A stretch of 23,126 nucleotides of DNA from 2-12-FULL-41-16 sp964473715 (lineage in GTDB: Bacteria > Patescibacteriota > Patescibacteriia > Magasanikbacterales > UBA922): contig CAYYQC010000015.1 of assembly GCA_964473715.1 (NCBI GenBank), positions 1 to 23,126 of the forward strand, given 5' to 3'. This document shows, one piece after another, positions 1-5,562 of this stretch (position 1 is its first letter; each line of letters starts with the position of its first letter). Made by a program: the position numbers and the translations under genes. The notes beneath the pieces are model-generated. The model was given only the letters and a program-made list of their open reading frames with translations. It was not told where the DNA came from and did not search any database.

Positions 1-351
1 ATTATTAAAATTTCTCAAGATACTGTTTCACTCGAAACTTCAGTGGGTGACGATGACGATGATGATTCTTCATTATCTGACTTTATTGAGGATACTAAAA
101 ATATTAGTCCATCCATGGCGGCTGGTGTGGAATTGCTCAAAGGTTATATTTTGGACGCCATCGAAGACTTGGCGCCGCGTGAACGCAAGATTCTCGAAAT
201 GCGCTTTGGTTTGCTTGACGGCGTAACCCACACTCTGGAAGAAGTGGGTAAAGAATTTGGCGTGACTCGTGAGCGTATCCGTCAAATTGAAGCTAAGGCG
301 CTTGATAAGATTAAGGAGCTTGATGTGATTGACAAATTGCGGGATTACTAA
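1..351 (+). CDS. rpoD: RNA polymerase primary sigma factor, C-terminal part (partial)
   Basis: The reading frame is open from base 1, so only the last ~116 residues are present. They show the end of region 3 (VSLETSVGDDDD...LSDFIED, typical of primary sigma factors) and then region 4: APRERKILEMRFGL followed by the helix-turn-helix LEEVGKEFGVTRERIRQIEAKALDKIK, which reads the -35 box. Primary sigma factors recruit RNA polymerase to housekeeping promoters, and the TTGACA/TATAAT-like boxes seen through this window fit that. The gene ends in TAA and is followed 11 nt later by a hairpin terminator shared with the convergent SOD gene. The acidic DDDDDD run replaces the usual shorter acidic stretch. 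Family assignment is secure; the N-terminal part lies outside the window. Confidence 0.97.
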   Translation: MIKISQDTVSLETSVGDDDDDDSSLSDFIEDTKNISPSMAAGVELLKGYILDAIEDLAPRERKILEMRFGLLDGVTHTLEEVGKEFGVTRERIRQIEAKALDKIKELDVIDKLRDY

Positions 352-362
352 AAATGAGTATT

Positions 363-391
363 AAAAAACCGACCTTATCAGTCGGTTTTTT
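363..391. terminator. Bidirectional rho-independent terminator between rpoD and SOD
   Basis: A perfect 11-bp inverted repeat, AAAAAACCGAC (363-373) and GTCGGTTTTTT (381-391), with a 7-nt loop. The A run and T run let it act in both directions. It lies between the convergent rpoD and SOD genes. Confidence 0.9.
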
Positions 392-396
392 ATTTT

Positions 397-978
397 TTAG
401 AAACGAGATTCTACTATTTTCCAATCAATAATCTTCCAATACGCATTAATGTAATCAGCGCGTTTTACCCCATAATCCAGCATATACGCGTGTTCAAACA
501 CATCCATGACGAGAATTGGTTTGGCACCGGCCAAGTGACCAACATCATGTTCATTGATCCACACATTAAATAAGCGGTCACCTGCAGCGTCATAAGCCAA
601 AATTGCCCAGCCAATCCCACGCATGGCGGCCACGGCTTTGAAATCTTTTTCCCAAAGTTCAAGTGAACCAAATTCAGTGGCAATTTTTTGCGCCAAAGTA
701 GAATGCGCATCTAAACCAGCGGGAGCAGCTTCTTTGGTCATGGCTTCAAAATAATATTCATGCAAACGCATGCCATTAAATTCCCAACCAAAGCGACGAG
801 TAAGTTCGGCATATTCTGGTGTGCCTACCGTGTCATTTTTAAGCATTGCATCAAGTAACGAATTTACTTTATTCGCATTCATCACGTAGCCCTGGTATAG
901 AGTAAAGTGATTTTTCATGAGTTGATCGCTGAAACCTGGTAGACCGAGCAAGTAATCAAAATTTTTCGCTTCGTACAT
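397..978 (-). CDS. Fe/Mn-family superoxide dismutase
   Basis: This 193-aa cytoplasmic enzyme would dismutate superoxide to oxygen and hydrogen peroxide. Candidate metal ligands are H24 (NHFTLYQGYV), H73 (LHEYYF), D159 and H163 (MDVFEHAYMLDY). GIGWAILAYD and the ending RADYINAYWKIIDWK are family hallmarks. Two features differ from E. coli SodA: the position that normally carries the second-shell Gln is H144 (NEHDVGHLAG), resembling archaeal SODs, and the first-ligand His is 7 rather than 8 residues before the active-site Tyr (Y31). Metal preference therefore cannot be read from the sequence. Start: ATG at 978, about 25-30 nt downstream of a good promoter, with no Shine-Dalgarno sequence. It has no export signal. 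Confidence 0.93.
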   Translation of the reverse strand: MYEAKNFDYLLGLPGFSDQLMKNHFTLYQGYVMNANKVNSLLDAMLKNDTVGTPEYAELTRRFGWEFNGMRLHEYYFEAMTKEAAPAGLDAHSTLAQKIATEFGSLELWEKDFKAVAAMRGIGWAILAYDAAGDRLFNVWINEHDVGHLAGAKPILVMDVFEHAYMLDYGVKRADYINAYWKIIDWKIVESRF

Positions 979-1010
979 ATGTAATATTTTTATGAGTTGG
1001 TTGTAGTATC

Positions 1011-1039
1011 ACTATATAAGAACGAGGCCTGCGCGTCAA
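1011..1039 (-). promoter_or_regulatory. Sigma-70-like promoter of the SOD gene
   Basis: On the minus strand, TTGACG (1034-1039), a 17-bp spacer and TATAGT (1011-1016). The leader to the ATG is ~26 nt and has no Shine-Dalgarno motif. Confidence 0.75.
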
Positions 1040-1059
1040 CCATTTTTGACTTATCCACA

Positions 1060-1089
1060 TTGGTCGGAAGGTCGTGGCTATGGTACACT
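1060..1089 (+). promoter_or_regulatory. Probable promoter of the first DsbA-like gene
   Basis: TTGGTC (1060-1065), an 18-bp spacer and TACACT (1084-1089) preceded by TGG, giving an extended -10. The same TTGGTC/18-bp arrangement precedes the Mur ligase at 5525. It is divergent from the SOD promoter. Confidence 0.5.
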
Positions 1090-1117
1090 ATTATCTAGTT
1101 TATTAATTAAAAAATGT

Positions 1118-1915
1118 ATGGACGAAACACAAAACCGTTCAGTGTTCAGTTCACTCTCTCCAAGCCAAACGTTTGCTTTGGGATTAGTGGGCGGTATTAT
1201 GACACTGTGTACTATTGGCTTTTTAGTAATGCTTCCATCATTGCTTGGCGGTAATTTTGGACGCGGAGGCAATGACGTGACTACCGTTGACCCAGGTCAA
1301 GTTACTAACACTGGTTCAGGGCCAAAAATCGCAGACATAGCCAAAGCCATTGGTCTTGACTATGATAAGTTCAAAAGTTGTTCAAATGCCAACACCTATG
1401 CGTCCAAGATTAAAGAGGATGAAACCGAAGGTCAAGCAGCTGGTGGACAAGGTACTCCTTACACCATCATTATTGGACCAAAAGGTGAGACTGTTCCTGT
1501 AAACGGAGCATATCCATTTGCTGTCGTAGACGGAGTAATTAAGAAAATGCTTGGTAAAACAGTAGCCAATGCCGCAGATTTACCAGCCGCTGAAACTGGC
1601 ATTAAAGTTCGTCCAGTGCAAAAAGATGAACCATATCGCGGCAACGGTAGTGCTAAGATCACTATTGTAGAATATTCAGACATGGAATGCCCATTCTGTA
1701 AAAATTTCCACAATACCATGCAACAAGTAATGGCTGCTCATGAAAAAGATGTGAAATGGGTATATCGTCATTTCCCACTTGATTCCTTGCACCAACAAGC
1801 TCGTGCTGAAGCCAATATGGCTGAATGTGCCAATGAACAAGGTAAATTCTGGGAATTCACAGACTCAGTCTTCCAAGTTACACCATCAAACGATGGCATG
1901 GACATTACTCTCTAG
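1118..1915 (+). CDS. Membrane-anchored DsbA-like thiol oxidoreductase with swapped (circularly permuted) fold order
   Basis: 265 aa from ATG 1118; the TTG at 1046 would start upstream of the likely transcription start. One N-terminal transmembrane anchor (~18-43) is followed by a flexible linker. Residues ~70-146 read like the second half of DsbA-family proteins: IADIAKAIGLDYDKFKSC, then AGGQGTPYTIIIGPKG with the cis-Pro motif (G112-T113-P114). Residues ~163-265 read like the first half: the strand ITIVEYSDMECPFC with the CPFC redox pair C191/C194, a helix, then FWEFTDSVFQVTPSNDGMDITL. In the usual order the C-terminus shown here would lead directly into residue ~70. C88 and C237 could form the family's second disulfide, one Cys from each half. 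Inferred to act outside the membrane on cysteine-containing exported proteins. Confidence 0.85.
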   Translation: MDETQNRSVFSSLSPSQTFALGLVGGIMTLCTIGFLVMLPSLLGGNFGRGGNDVTTVDPGQVTNTGSGPKIADIAKAIGLDYDKFKSCSNANTYASKIKEDETEGQAAGGQGTPYTIIIGPKGETVPVNGAYPFAVVDGVIKKMLGKTVANAADLPAAETGIKVRPVQKDEPYRGNGSAKITIVEYSDMECPFCKNFHNTMQQVMAAHEKDVKWVYRHFPLDSLHQQARAEANMAECANEQGKFWEFTDSVFQVTPSNDGMDITL

Positions 1916-1927
1916 TTCACACAAAAT

Positions 1928-1957
1928 AAAAAGCCTCTCACAATGAGAGGCTTTTTT
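1928..1957. terminator. Bidirectional terminator between the two DsbA-like genes
   Basis: A perfect 13-bp stem, AAAAAGCCTCTCA (1928-1940) and TGAGAGGCTTTTT (1944-1956), with a 3-nt loop and T/A tracts on both sides. The flanking genes are convergent. Confidence 0.92.
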
Positions 1958-1968
1958 AATCTCTTGTT

Positions 1969-3264
1969 TTATTTAAGCTTTATAATTCCATCAGTAATAA
2001 ATGCTTTTGTTTTTGCATTGTATGCTGTATAGCCAATGGTTTTTTCATCAAGCCATTCAAACTTTGAAGAAAAATTTAATAATTCTCCATCACTTGTGTC
2101 AAAGGTTTGGCCGACTGGTAATTTTTTTACCAAAGTTTTCTTATCTGTAATTAAATCAAAGACATATAATTCTTGGGCCACGCCGCCAGTTCCTACTGGT
2201 GACCAGGCCAATTTTGTTTCCGCGGGAGAAAGCTGCAATTCACCACTGTTAGCTGGGAGAAGTGAACTTATTTTCATTCGCTCTATGATTCCTGTTTGCA
2301 AGTTTAATTTATAAATATTGGTTTTTGGTTGAGTTTTGTATAATGGATTGGCCGCCTTGAAAAAAACAAATTTACGAGCCGAAGCTGGTGATACAGGTTC
2401 TGCTAAAACTTCTAACATTACACCTTCGTCATCTAATTCTGGAAATTTATATTGTAGGTTTTGAATCTGAGTGACGTAAGTGCTCGTAAACCAATTATAT
2501 ACAGTTAGTGATTGGATGCCTGGTTCAGTTTCAGTTAACTGGTATGAGGCTGGTACTTCTGGAGTCGGTAAGCCTTTGGTATCAAATTGTTTGGTCACTG
2601 CTGTCCAACGAAATAATTGTTCTAAATATTCCCAATAATGAGCTTGGTCGTAAGCGCATTGTGCGCTATGTGCCAGTAAAAAAGATTGAGGATGAAGACC
2701 GATTAGTGGATAATCACGATAGGTAATTTGAATAAAACCTTGATATTTTTCTTCAATCATGACCAAAGCTTCATCATATTTTTTACAAAATGGGCAGGCC
2801 AAATCTACATAAACTACCAAATGAACTGGCGCTTTTTCTTCGCCCCAACCTGGTTCATTGAGACCTGGACGTGCATAATTTTCAGGCAAAATAACCGGTG
2901 GAATAGATGGTTTTTTTCCTGCTTTTAATTCAGAAAGTAATGCATCAAGTGCCGTTGTGTCAGAACCAAATGTTTTGTAGACCAATCCATTGTCTGCAAA
3001 AATTAACGTTTCTGGTACACCGCTAATAGCTAATGATTCTGCATCTGCGATTGAGCGAGTAATGCTTTCTGTCCAAGTACCAGCGCCCATGCAGGTGTGA
3101 AATGCCTTCATATCTAGGCCACTGTCTTTGGCAATTTGGCTGAGTTGCGGTAAACCAGATTCATTGTGAATTTGTACTGGTGGGCTTAGTGCCAAGGTGG
3201 TCTGTGGTGCAAAGGCTATACCAAGACCAAGGGTGACTCCAGCTAGTAAAAAATGTTTTTTCAT
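1969..3264 (-). CDS. Exported protein: swapped-order DsbA-like domain plus C-terminal beta-propeller-like region
   Basis: 431 aa with an N-terminal signal peptide (MKKHFLLAGVTLGLGIAFAP...ALS). Residues ~38-112 resemble the second half of the DsbA fold: LSQIAKDSGLDMKAFHTC, then SGVPETLIFADNG with cis-Pro P84. Residues ~145-222 resemble the first half: HLVVYVDLACPFCKKYDEA with CPFC at C157/C160, then TYRDYPLIGLHPQ. The order is the same swapped one as in the neighbouring gene, and the second Cys pair (C58/C203) is again split between halves. Residues ~260-431 contain blades such as YKLNLQTGIIERMKI and LYVFDLITDKKTLVKK, resembling WD40/TolB-like propeller repeats, too few for a whole propeller. 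It follows the HD gene by 13 nt with no Shine-Dalgarno, so it is probably co-transcribed. Likely an extracytoplasmic thiol-redox protein; the substrate is unknown. Confidence 0.82.
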   Translation of the reverse strand: MKKHFLLAGVTLGLGIAFAPQTTLALSPPVQIHNESGLPQLSQIAKDSGLDMKAFHTCMGAGTWTESITRSIADAESLAISGVPETLIFADNGLVYKTFGSDTTALDALLSELKAGKKPSIPPVILPENYARPGLNEPGWGEEKAPVHLVVYVDLACPFCKKYDEALVMIEEKYQGFIQITYRDYPLIGLHPQSFLLAHSAQCAYDQAHYWEYLEQLFRWTAVTKQFDTKGLPTPEVPASYQLTETEPGIQSLTVYNWFTSTYVTQIQNLQYKFPELDDEGVMLEVLAEPVSPASARKFVFFKAANPLYKTQPKTNIYKLNLQTGIIERMKISSLLPANSGELQLSPAETKLAWSPVGTGGVAQELYVFDLITDKKTLVKKLPVGQTFDTSDGELLNFSSKFEWLDEKTIGYTAYNAKTKAFITDGIIKLK

Positions 3265-3277
3265 ACGATTTAATTAA

Positions 3278-3925
3278 TTATGAAAGTAATTCATTAAGGC
3301 CAATAAAACCACGTTTAAAATAATCATCAATAAAAGTTTGGACAATTTCTTGCATTATTTTTTTTGTTATCGGATCAATAATTCGTTCCGCTAAATCGTA
3401 AATGTGCTTTTTAATAAAATCTGGACGATAACTAGTAGCATTATTAGTCATTTTTTGTTCATGACCATGGTGTTCTAAAAAAAGCTGATGATCTAATTGG
3501 TCTAAAATTTTTCCAACCCATTTTTCATCACTACTACCATGTTCAAATTCAGCGTACAGATTTTTAAAATAAGTCTGTTCAGAATCAGATAATTGTTTAA
3601 ATAATAAATCAATAGCTCGGTCACCAATTTTATCTTTGAGTTCGCGCAATTCTGGATAAGCACGGCTGAGTGGCGCGGCAATATCACCGCCAAATAATTC
3701 ACCTAAATCATGAATCAAAAGCATTGCCACAAGTTTTTCTGTATCAATTACACCACCACCATTTTTGATTTTATTTCCCACGAGTAATGCACTAAACGCC
3801 GAAGTGTAATGATGTTCAGCAAGTGTGGGTAATTCGGCTAATTTTACCCCGGCCACACTATAGCCGGTTAAAGGCTGTTGTTTGGTAAGTTGAACTACTG
3901 ATAATAGAGCAAGAAGTTTTTCCAT
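3278..3925 (-). CDS. HD-domain phosphohydrolase (HDDC2/YfbR-like)
   Basis: 215 aa from ATG 3925. An upstream in-frame GTG at 3931 is less likely because the -10 box ends 9 nt before the ATG. The HD metal site is visible: AEHH (H38), LLIHDLGELFGGDI (H72-D73, D81) and a downstream LDQLDHQ Asp. This HD arrangement is that of the YfbR/HDDC2 group, which hydrolyses 5'-deoxynucleotides, but the substrate cannot be fixed from sequence. First gene of a two-gene unit with the downstream DsbA-like gene. Confidence 0.8.
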   Translation of the reverse strand: MEKLLALLSVVQLTKQQPLTGYSVAGVKLAELPTLAEHHYTSAFSALLVGNKIKNGGGVIDTEKLVAMLLIHDLGELFGGDIAAPLSRAYPELRELKDKIGDRAIDLLFKQLSDSEQTYFKNLYAEFEHGSSDEKWVGKILDQLDHQLFLEHHGHEQKMTNNATSYRPDFIKKHIYDLAERIIDPITKKIMQEIVQTFIDDYFKRGFIGLNELLS

Positions 3926-4092
3926 ATACACATAAGTATATACCCATTAAATAGTAAGGCAAGAGGATTAAAAACAAAAACCTGTTCGCGTTTCCTCCTA
4001 CTATAGTTCCAATTATTTAGAATAATAGTAGGTGGCGCGAACAGGTCTTTCGTTCCACCGGTTTTTTGCGGCGGGCCGCGAGCGGTAGCCAT
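3895..4092 (-). CDS. Possible small second ORF of the island operon, with its stop beyond the terminator
   Basis: ATG 4092 is preceded by GGAGAG at a good distance, directly after the TAA of the upstream 77-aa gene, so initiation looks plausible. The first ~20 codons (MATARGPPQKTGGTKDLFAP) are GC-rich like the island gene. From the hairpin onward the codons become AT-rich and the frame stays open through the terminator to 3895, inside the HD gene. A transcript ending at the T tract would have no in-frame stop. A +1 shift would meet TAA in the hairpin loop. It may be a remnant, a frameshifted gene or not a gene. No family recognised. Confidence 0.3.
   Translation of the reverse strand: MATARGPPQKTGGTKDLFAPPTIILNNWNYSRRKREQVFVFNPLALLFNGYILMCIWKNFLLYYQ
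3935..3962 (-). promoter_or_regulatory. Promoter of the HD-domain gene (predicted leaderless)
   Basis: Minus strand: TTGCCT (3957-3962), a 16-bp spacer and TATACT (3935-3940). The -10 box ends 9 nt before the ATG at 3925, so transcription should start within about 3 nt of the start codon. Confidence 0.6.
3970..4046 (-). terminator. Long interrupted hairpin terminator downstream of the 77-aa island gene
   Basis: Outer arms ACCTGTTCGCG (3980-3990) and CGCGAACAGGT (4036-4046); inner arms CCTACTAT (3997-4004) and ATAGTAGG (4025-4032); asymmetric internal loop between them. On the minus strand the structure ends in GGTTTTTGTTTTTAA, a good T tract. The descending arm on that strand contains AGGAGGAAA. 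Confidence 0.75.
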
Positions 4093-4103
4093 GACGACTC
4101 TCC

Positions 4104-4337
4104 TTACCAACGCGAGAAGCTGCCTGTTACCGGATCCTGGTAGGAGTAACCGCCACCAGACATCTGGCTTCGCTTGGAAGCCTCTTCGCGCCTCTTGCGT
4201 TCGTCGATCTCGTCGTCGATCTCCTTTTGTGTCCGAAAGTCCGGAGTGCTGTTCGTTTTGAACTTGGAGTATTCAGCCTTGCGCTTCGCACTCCGCGACA
4301 GCTTCTTGGGCTTCTGCTTGCCCTTTTTAGGAGCCAT
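4104..4337 (-). CDS. Small highly charged basic protein (island gene, unknown function)
   Basis: 77 aa from ATG 4337, which has GGAGG five bases upstream; the in-frame ATG at 4349 overlaps that Shine-Dalgarno and has none of its own. The N-terminus is Lys-rich (MAPKKGKQKPKKLSRSAKRK), the middle is charged and probably helical (EIDDEIDERKRREEASKR), and the end is GGGYSYQDPVTGSFSRW. No known domain recognised; a nucleic-acid-binding role is only a guess from charge. Codons are visibly GC-richer than in the neighbours. It is separated from tRNA-Lys by a terminator and followed by its own hairpin, so it is a stand-alone unit. A weak candidate promoter (TTTACA, 18 bp, TTATAT) lies between the tRNA and the gene. 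Confidence 0.8.
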   Translation of the reverse strand: MAPKKGKQKPKKLSRSAKRKAEYSKFKTNSTPDFRTQKEIDDEIDERKRREEASKRSQMSGGGYSYQDPVTGSFSRW

Positions 4338-4407
4338 GACCACCTCCATGGGTTTTGGGTCGATACGATATAACCATAAAATTAAACAATTGTAAATATT
4401 AACAAAA

Positions 4408-4435
4408 CAAAAACCCCAAATAGATTGGAGTTTTG
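4408..4435 (-). terminator. tRNA-Lys terminator
   Basis: Arms CAAAAACCCCAA (4408-4419) and TTGGAGTTTTG (4425-4435). On the minus strand it ends in GGGGTTTTTGTTTTG, immediately after the tRNA 3' end. Confidence 0.75.
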
Positions 4436-4437
4436 TG

Positions 4438-4510
4438 TGACCCGGGCGGGGTTCGAACCCGCGACCATTAGCTTAAAAGGCTACTGCTCTACCAGCTGAG
4501 CTACCAGGTC
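4438..4510 (-). tRNA. tRNA-Lys (anticodon UUU)
   Basis: 73-nt cloverleaf on the minus strand: acceptor GACCTGG/CCGGGTC with one T-G pair, D arm GCTC-AGCTGGTA-GAGC, anticodon loop CTTTTAA (anticodon TTT), T arm GCGGG-TTCGAAC-CCCGC, discriminator A. CCA is not encoded, so it must be added after transcription. The anticodon stem GTAGC/GCTAA has a G27-A43 mismatch at its base. Confidence 0.96.
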
Positions 4511-4523
4511 ATATACAGGCAAT

Positions 4524-4552
4524 ATGATATACTAATCTTATTAAATCGTCAA
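4524..4552 (-). promoter_or_regulatory. Promoter of tRNA-Lys
   Basis: Minus strand: TTGACG (4547-4552), a 17-bp spacer and TATCAT (4524-4529), ~14 nt before the tRNA 5' end. It overlaps, on the other strand, an extended -10 (TGATATACT, 4525-4533) that may serve the translin gene, so the two units may share this 57-bp gap. Confidence 0.7.
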
Positions 4553-4566
4553 TAACTTATAAGAAT

Positions 4567-5148
4567 ATGACTGTTTCTGTGGATAAAAAGCTTTTTAGCA
4601 CACTCAAAGCCTCTCAGTTGGCCTATGCCTCTAAGCGTCGAGAAGTGATTAAACAGAGCGGGGATGCCCAACATCATGCTAAAAGGGCCATTTTTGCGCT
4701 TCAGAGAGGCGATGCTGTTGAAGCTCGCGAACGTTTGGATTCAGCGCGTAAAATCTTTATTGCACTAGAAAAACAGTATCAAAAAGACCCTGGTTTATTT
4801 GCAGAGGGTTCGTATCAGGCTGGATTAGAAGAATTTGTGGAAGCAGATGTTTTCCGTCAATTTGTTGAAACTAAAAAAATTGGCATGGTCAAAGGTATTA
4901 AGGTTTCTAATGATGTGTATATTGCTGGGCTTTGTGATGTGCCAGGAGAATTACAAAGATACGCCATTAAAGCTGCCACCGCTCGAGATTTTAAGTTGGT
5001 TGAAGACTGTGCTACTGCTGCTACCTTAATTTTAAATGAATTGGTGGAATTTAATTTAACCAGTTATTTACGGACTAAATTTGATCAGGCAAAACAAGCT
5101 ATGCATCGGTTAGAGCAAGTAGTATACGAAACTAGCTTGCAAAAATAA
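4567..5148 (+). CDS. Translin/TRAX-family protein
   Basis: 193 aa, almost entirely helical, as expected for translin, which forms ring-shaped oligomers that bind single-stranded RNA/DNA. Two family blocks are clear: GLEEFVEADVFRQF (86-99) and YIAGLCDVPGELQRYAI (118-134), and the ending DQAKQAMHRLEQVVYETSL matches the family C-terminus. Acidic residues at E89/E92 and D124/E128 fall where TRAX-type subunits carry their nuclease site, so RNase activity is possible but unproven. No Shine-Dalgarno precedes the ATG. It lies next to tRNA-Lys on the opposite strand; eukaryotic translin-TRAX acts on small RNAs and tRNA fragments, so the context is suggestive only. Confidence 0.85.
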   Translation: MTVSVDKKLFSTLKASQLAYASKRREVIKQSGDAQHHAKRAIFALQRGDAVEARERLDSARKIFIALEKQYQKDPGLFAEGSYQAGLEEFVEADVFRQFVETKKIGMVKGIKVSNDVYIAGLCDVPGELQRYAIKAATARDFKLVEDCATAATLILNELVEFNLTSYLRTKFDQAKQAMHRLEQVVYETSLQK

Positions 5149-5168
5149 TAATTATTAATTTTTTGGGT

Positions 5169-5199
5169 GCCCCGGGTTGGTCAAAGACCTTCCCGGGGC
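5169..5199. other. Near-perfect GC-rich hairpin in the 3' region of a zinc-ribbon island gene
   Basis: GCCCCGGG (5169-5176), TT, GGTC, AAA, GACC, TT, CCCGGGGC (5192-5199): 8-bp stem, 2x2 internal loop, 4-bp stem, 3-nt loop. On the minus strand it is followed by an A run, not a T run, so it is not a standard intrinsic terminator for the gene at 5212-5430. It may stabilise the 3' end. Confidence 0.7.
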
Positions 5200-5211
5200 T
5201 GTTGGCGTTCA

Positions 5212-5430
5212 TCAGAGCTCGTTGCTTCCGTAACGCTGCCGTGCGTCGGCAGCCGGGCTCCAGGATCCTGGCTTGGCTTGGACGTTTCCGTCTTCGCCAT
5301 GCCAAATGAAGAAGCCTCCTCCGGCGGCGCATTGCGACGCCTCATGGCGCGGTGTCTTCTCTCCCTCCTTTGGTGGTGGTAGATCGCGCTGGTCGCTGCG
5401 GGTTCCGCAGCGGTTACACACATATTGCAT
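5212..5430 (-). CDS. Small zinc-ribbon-like protein (island gene)
   Basis: 72 aa from ATG 5430, preceded by AGGAGA. Starts MQYVCNRCGT, with a CxxC knuckle at C5/C8; H29 and C34 (RHEASQC) could complete a CCHC zinc site. The rest is polar and Gly/Pro-rich with no recognised domain. The opening MQYxCxxCG is shared with the 54-aa zinc-ribbon gene at 15956-16120, which suggests one small family. Codons are strongly GC-rich against AT-rich neighbours. The predicted transcription start lies at the Shine-Dalgarno itself (~5441), giving a very short leader. Other frames over this stretch are open, but only this one has a ribosome-binding site and the Cys motif. Confidence 0.75.
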   Translation of the reverse strand: MQYVCNRCGTRSDQRDLPPPKEGEKTPRHEASQCAAGGGFFIWHGEDGNVQAKPGSWSPAADARQRYGSNEL

Positions 5431-5442
5431 GGGTCTCTCCTG

Positions 5443-5477
5443 GTCGCATTTTAGGGCGACAAAGTTGTTTTTACTAA
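5443..5477 (-). promoter_or_regulatory. Promoter with an inverted repeat around its -10 box
   Basis: Minus strand: TTAGTA (5472-5477), an 18-bp spacer and TAAAAT (5448-5453). The -10 box sits inside GTCGC-CCTAAAAT-GCGAC (5443-5460), a 5-bp inverted repeat that could be an operator. The -35 is weak. Confidence 0.45.
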
Positions 5478-5480
5478 TCT

Positions 5481-5497
5481 TTAGACTAATTGTCTAA
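5481..5497. repeat. Inverted repeat between divergent promoters
   Basis: TTAGAC-TAATT-GTCTAA, a perfect 6-bp inverted repeat with a 5-nt centre, located upstream of both the zinc-ribbon gene (minus) and the Mur ligase (plus). A regulator-binding site is possible. Confidence 0.45.
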
Positions 5498-5524
5498 TGA
5501 CGGTGTGGATAAACCTCTGGTGGG

Positions 5525-5554
5525 TTGGTCAAACTAATGTTTGTGCGGTAAAAT
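5525..5554 (+). promoter_or_regulatory. Promoter of the Mur ligase-glycosyltransferase operon (predicted leaderless)
   Basis: TTGGTC (5525-5530), an 18-bp spacer and TAAAAT (5549-5554). The -10 ends 8 nt before ATG 5563, so the mRNA should begin at or next to the start codon. The -35 lies in GGGTTGGTCAAA, which also occurs at 5174-5185. Confidence 0.7.
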
Positions 5555-5562
5555 AGGCGTAT

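Noticed and set aside
1046..1117. TTG-initiated 24-residue extension of the first DsbA-like protein
   Set aside because: It lies upstream of and across the predicted promoter boxes; ATG 1118 starts a normal anchor sequence.
5167..5423. Other long open frames over 5167-5423 on both strands
   Set aside because: High GC leaves several frames open; only the frame starting at 5430 has a Shine-Dalgarno and a CxxC motif.
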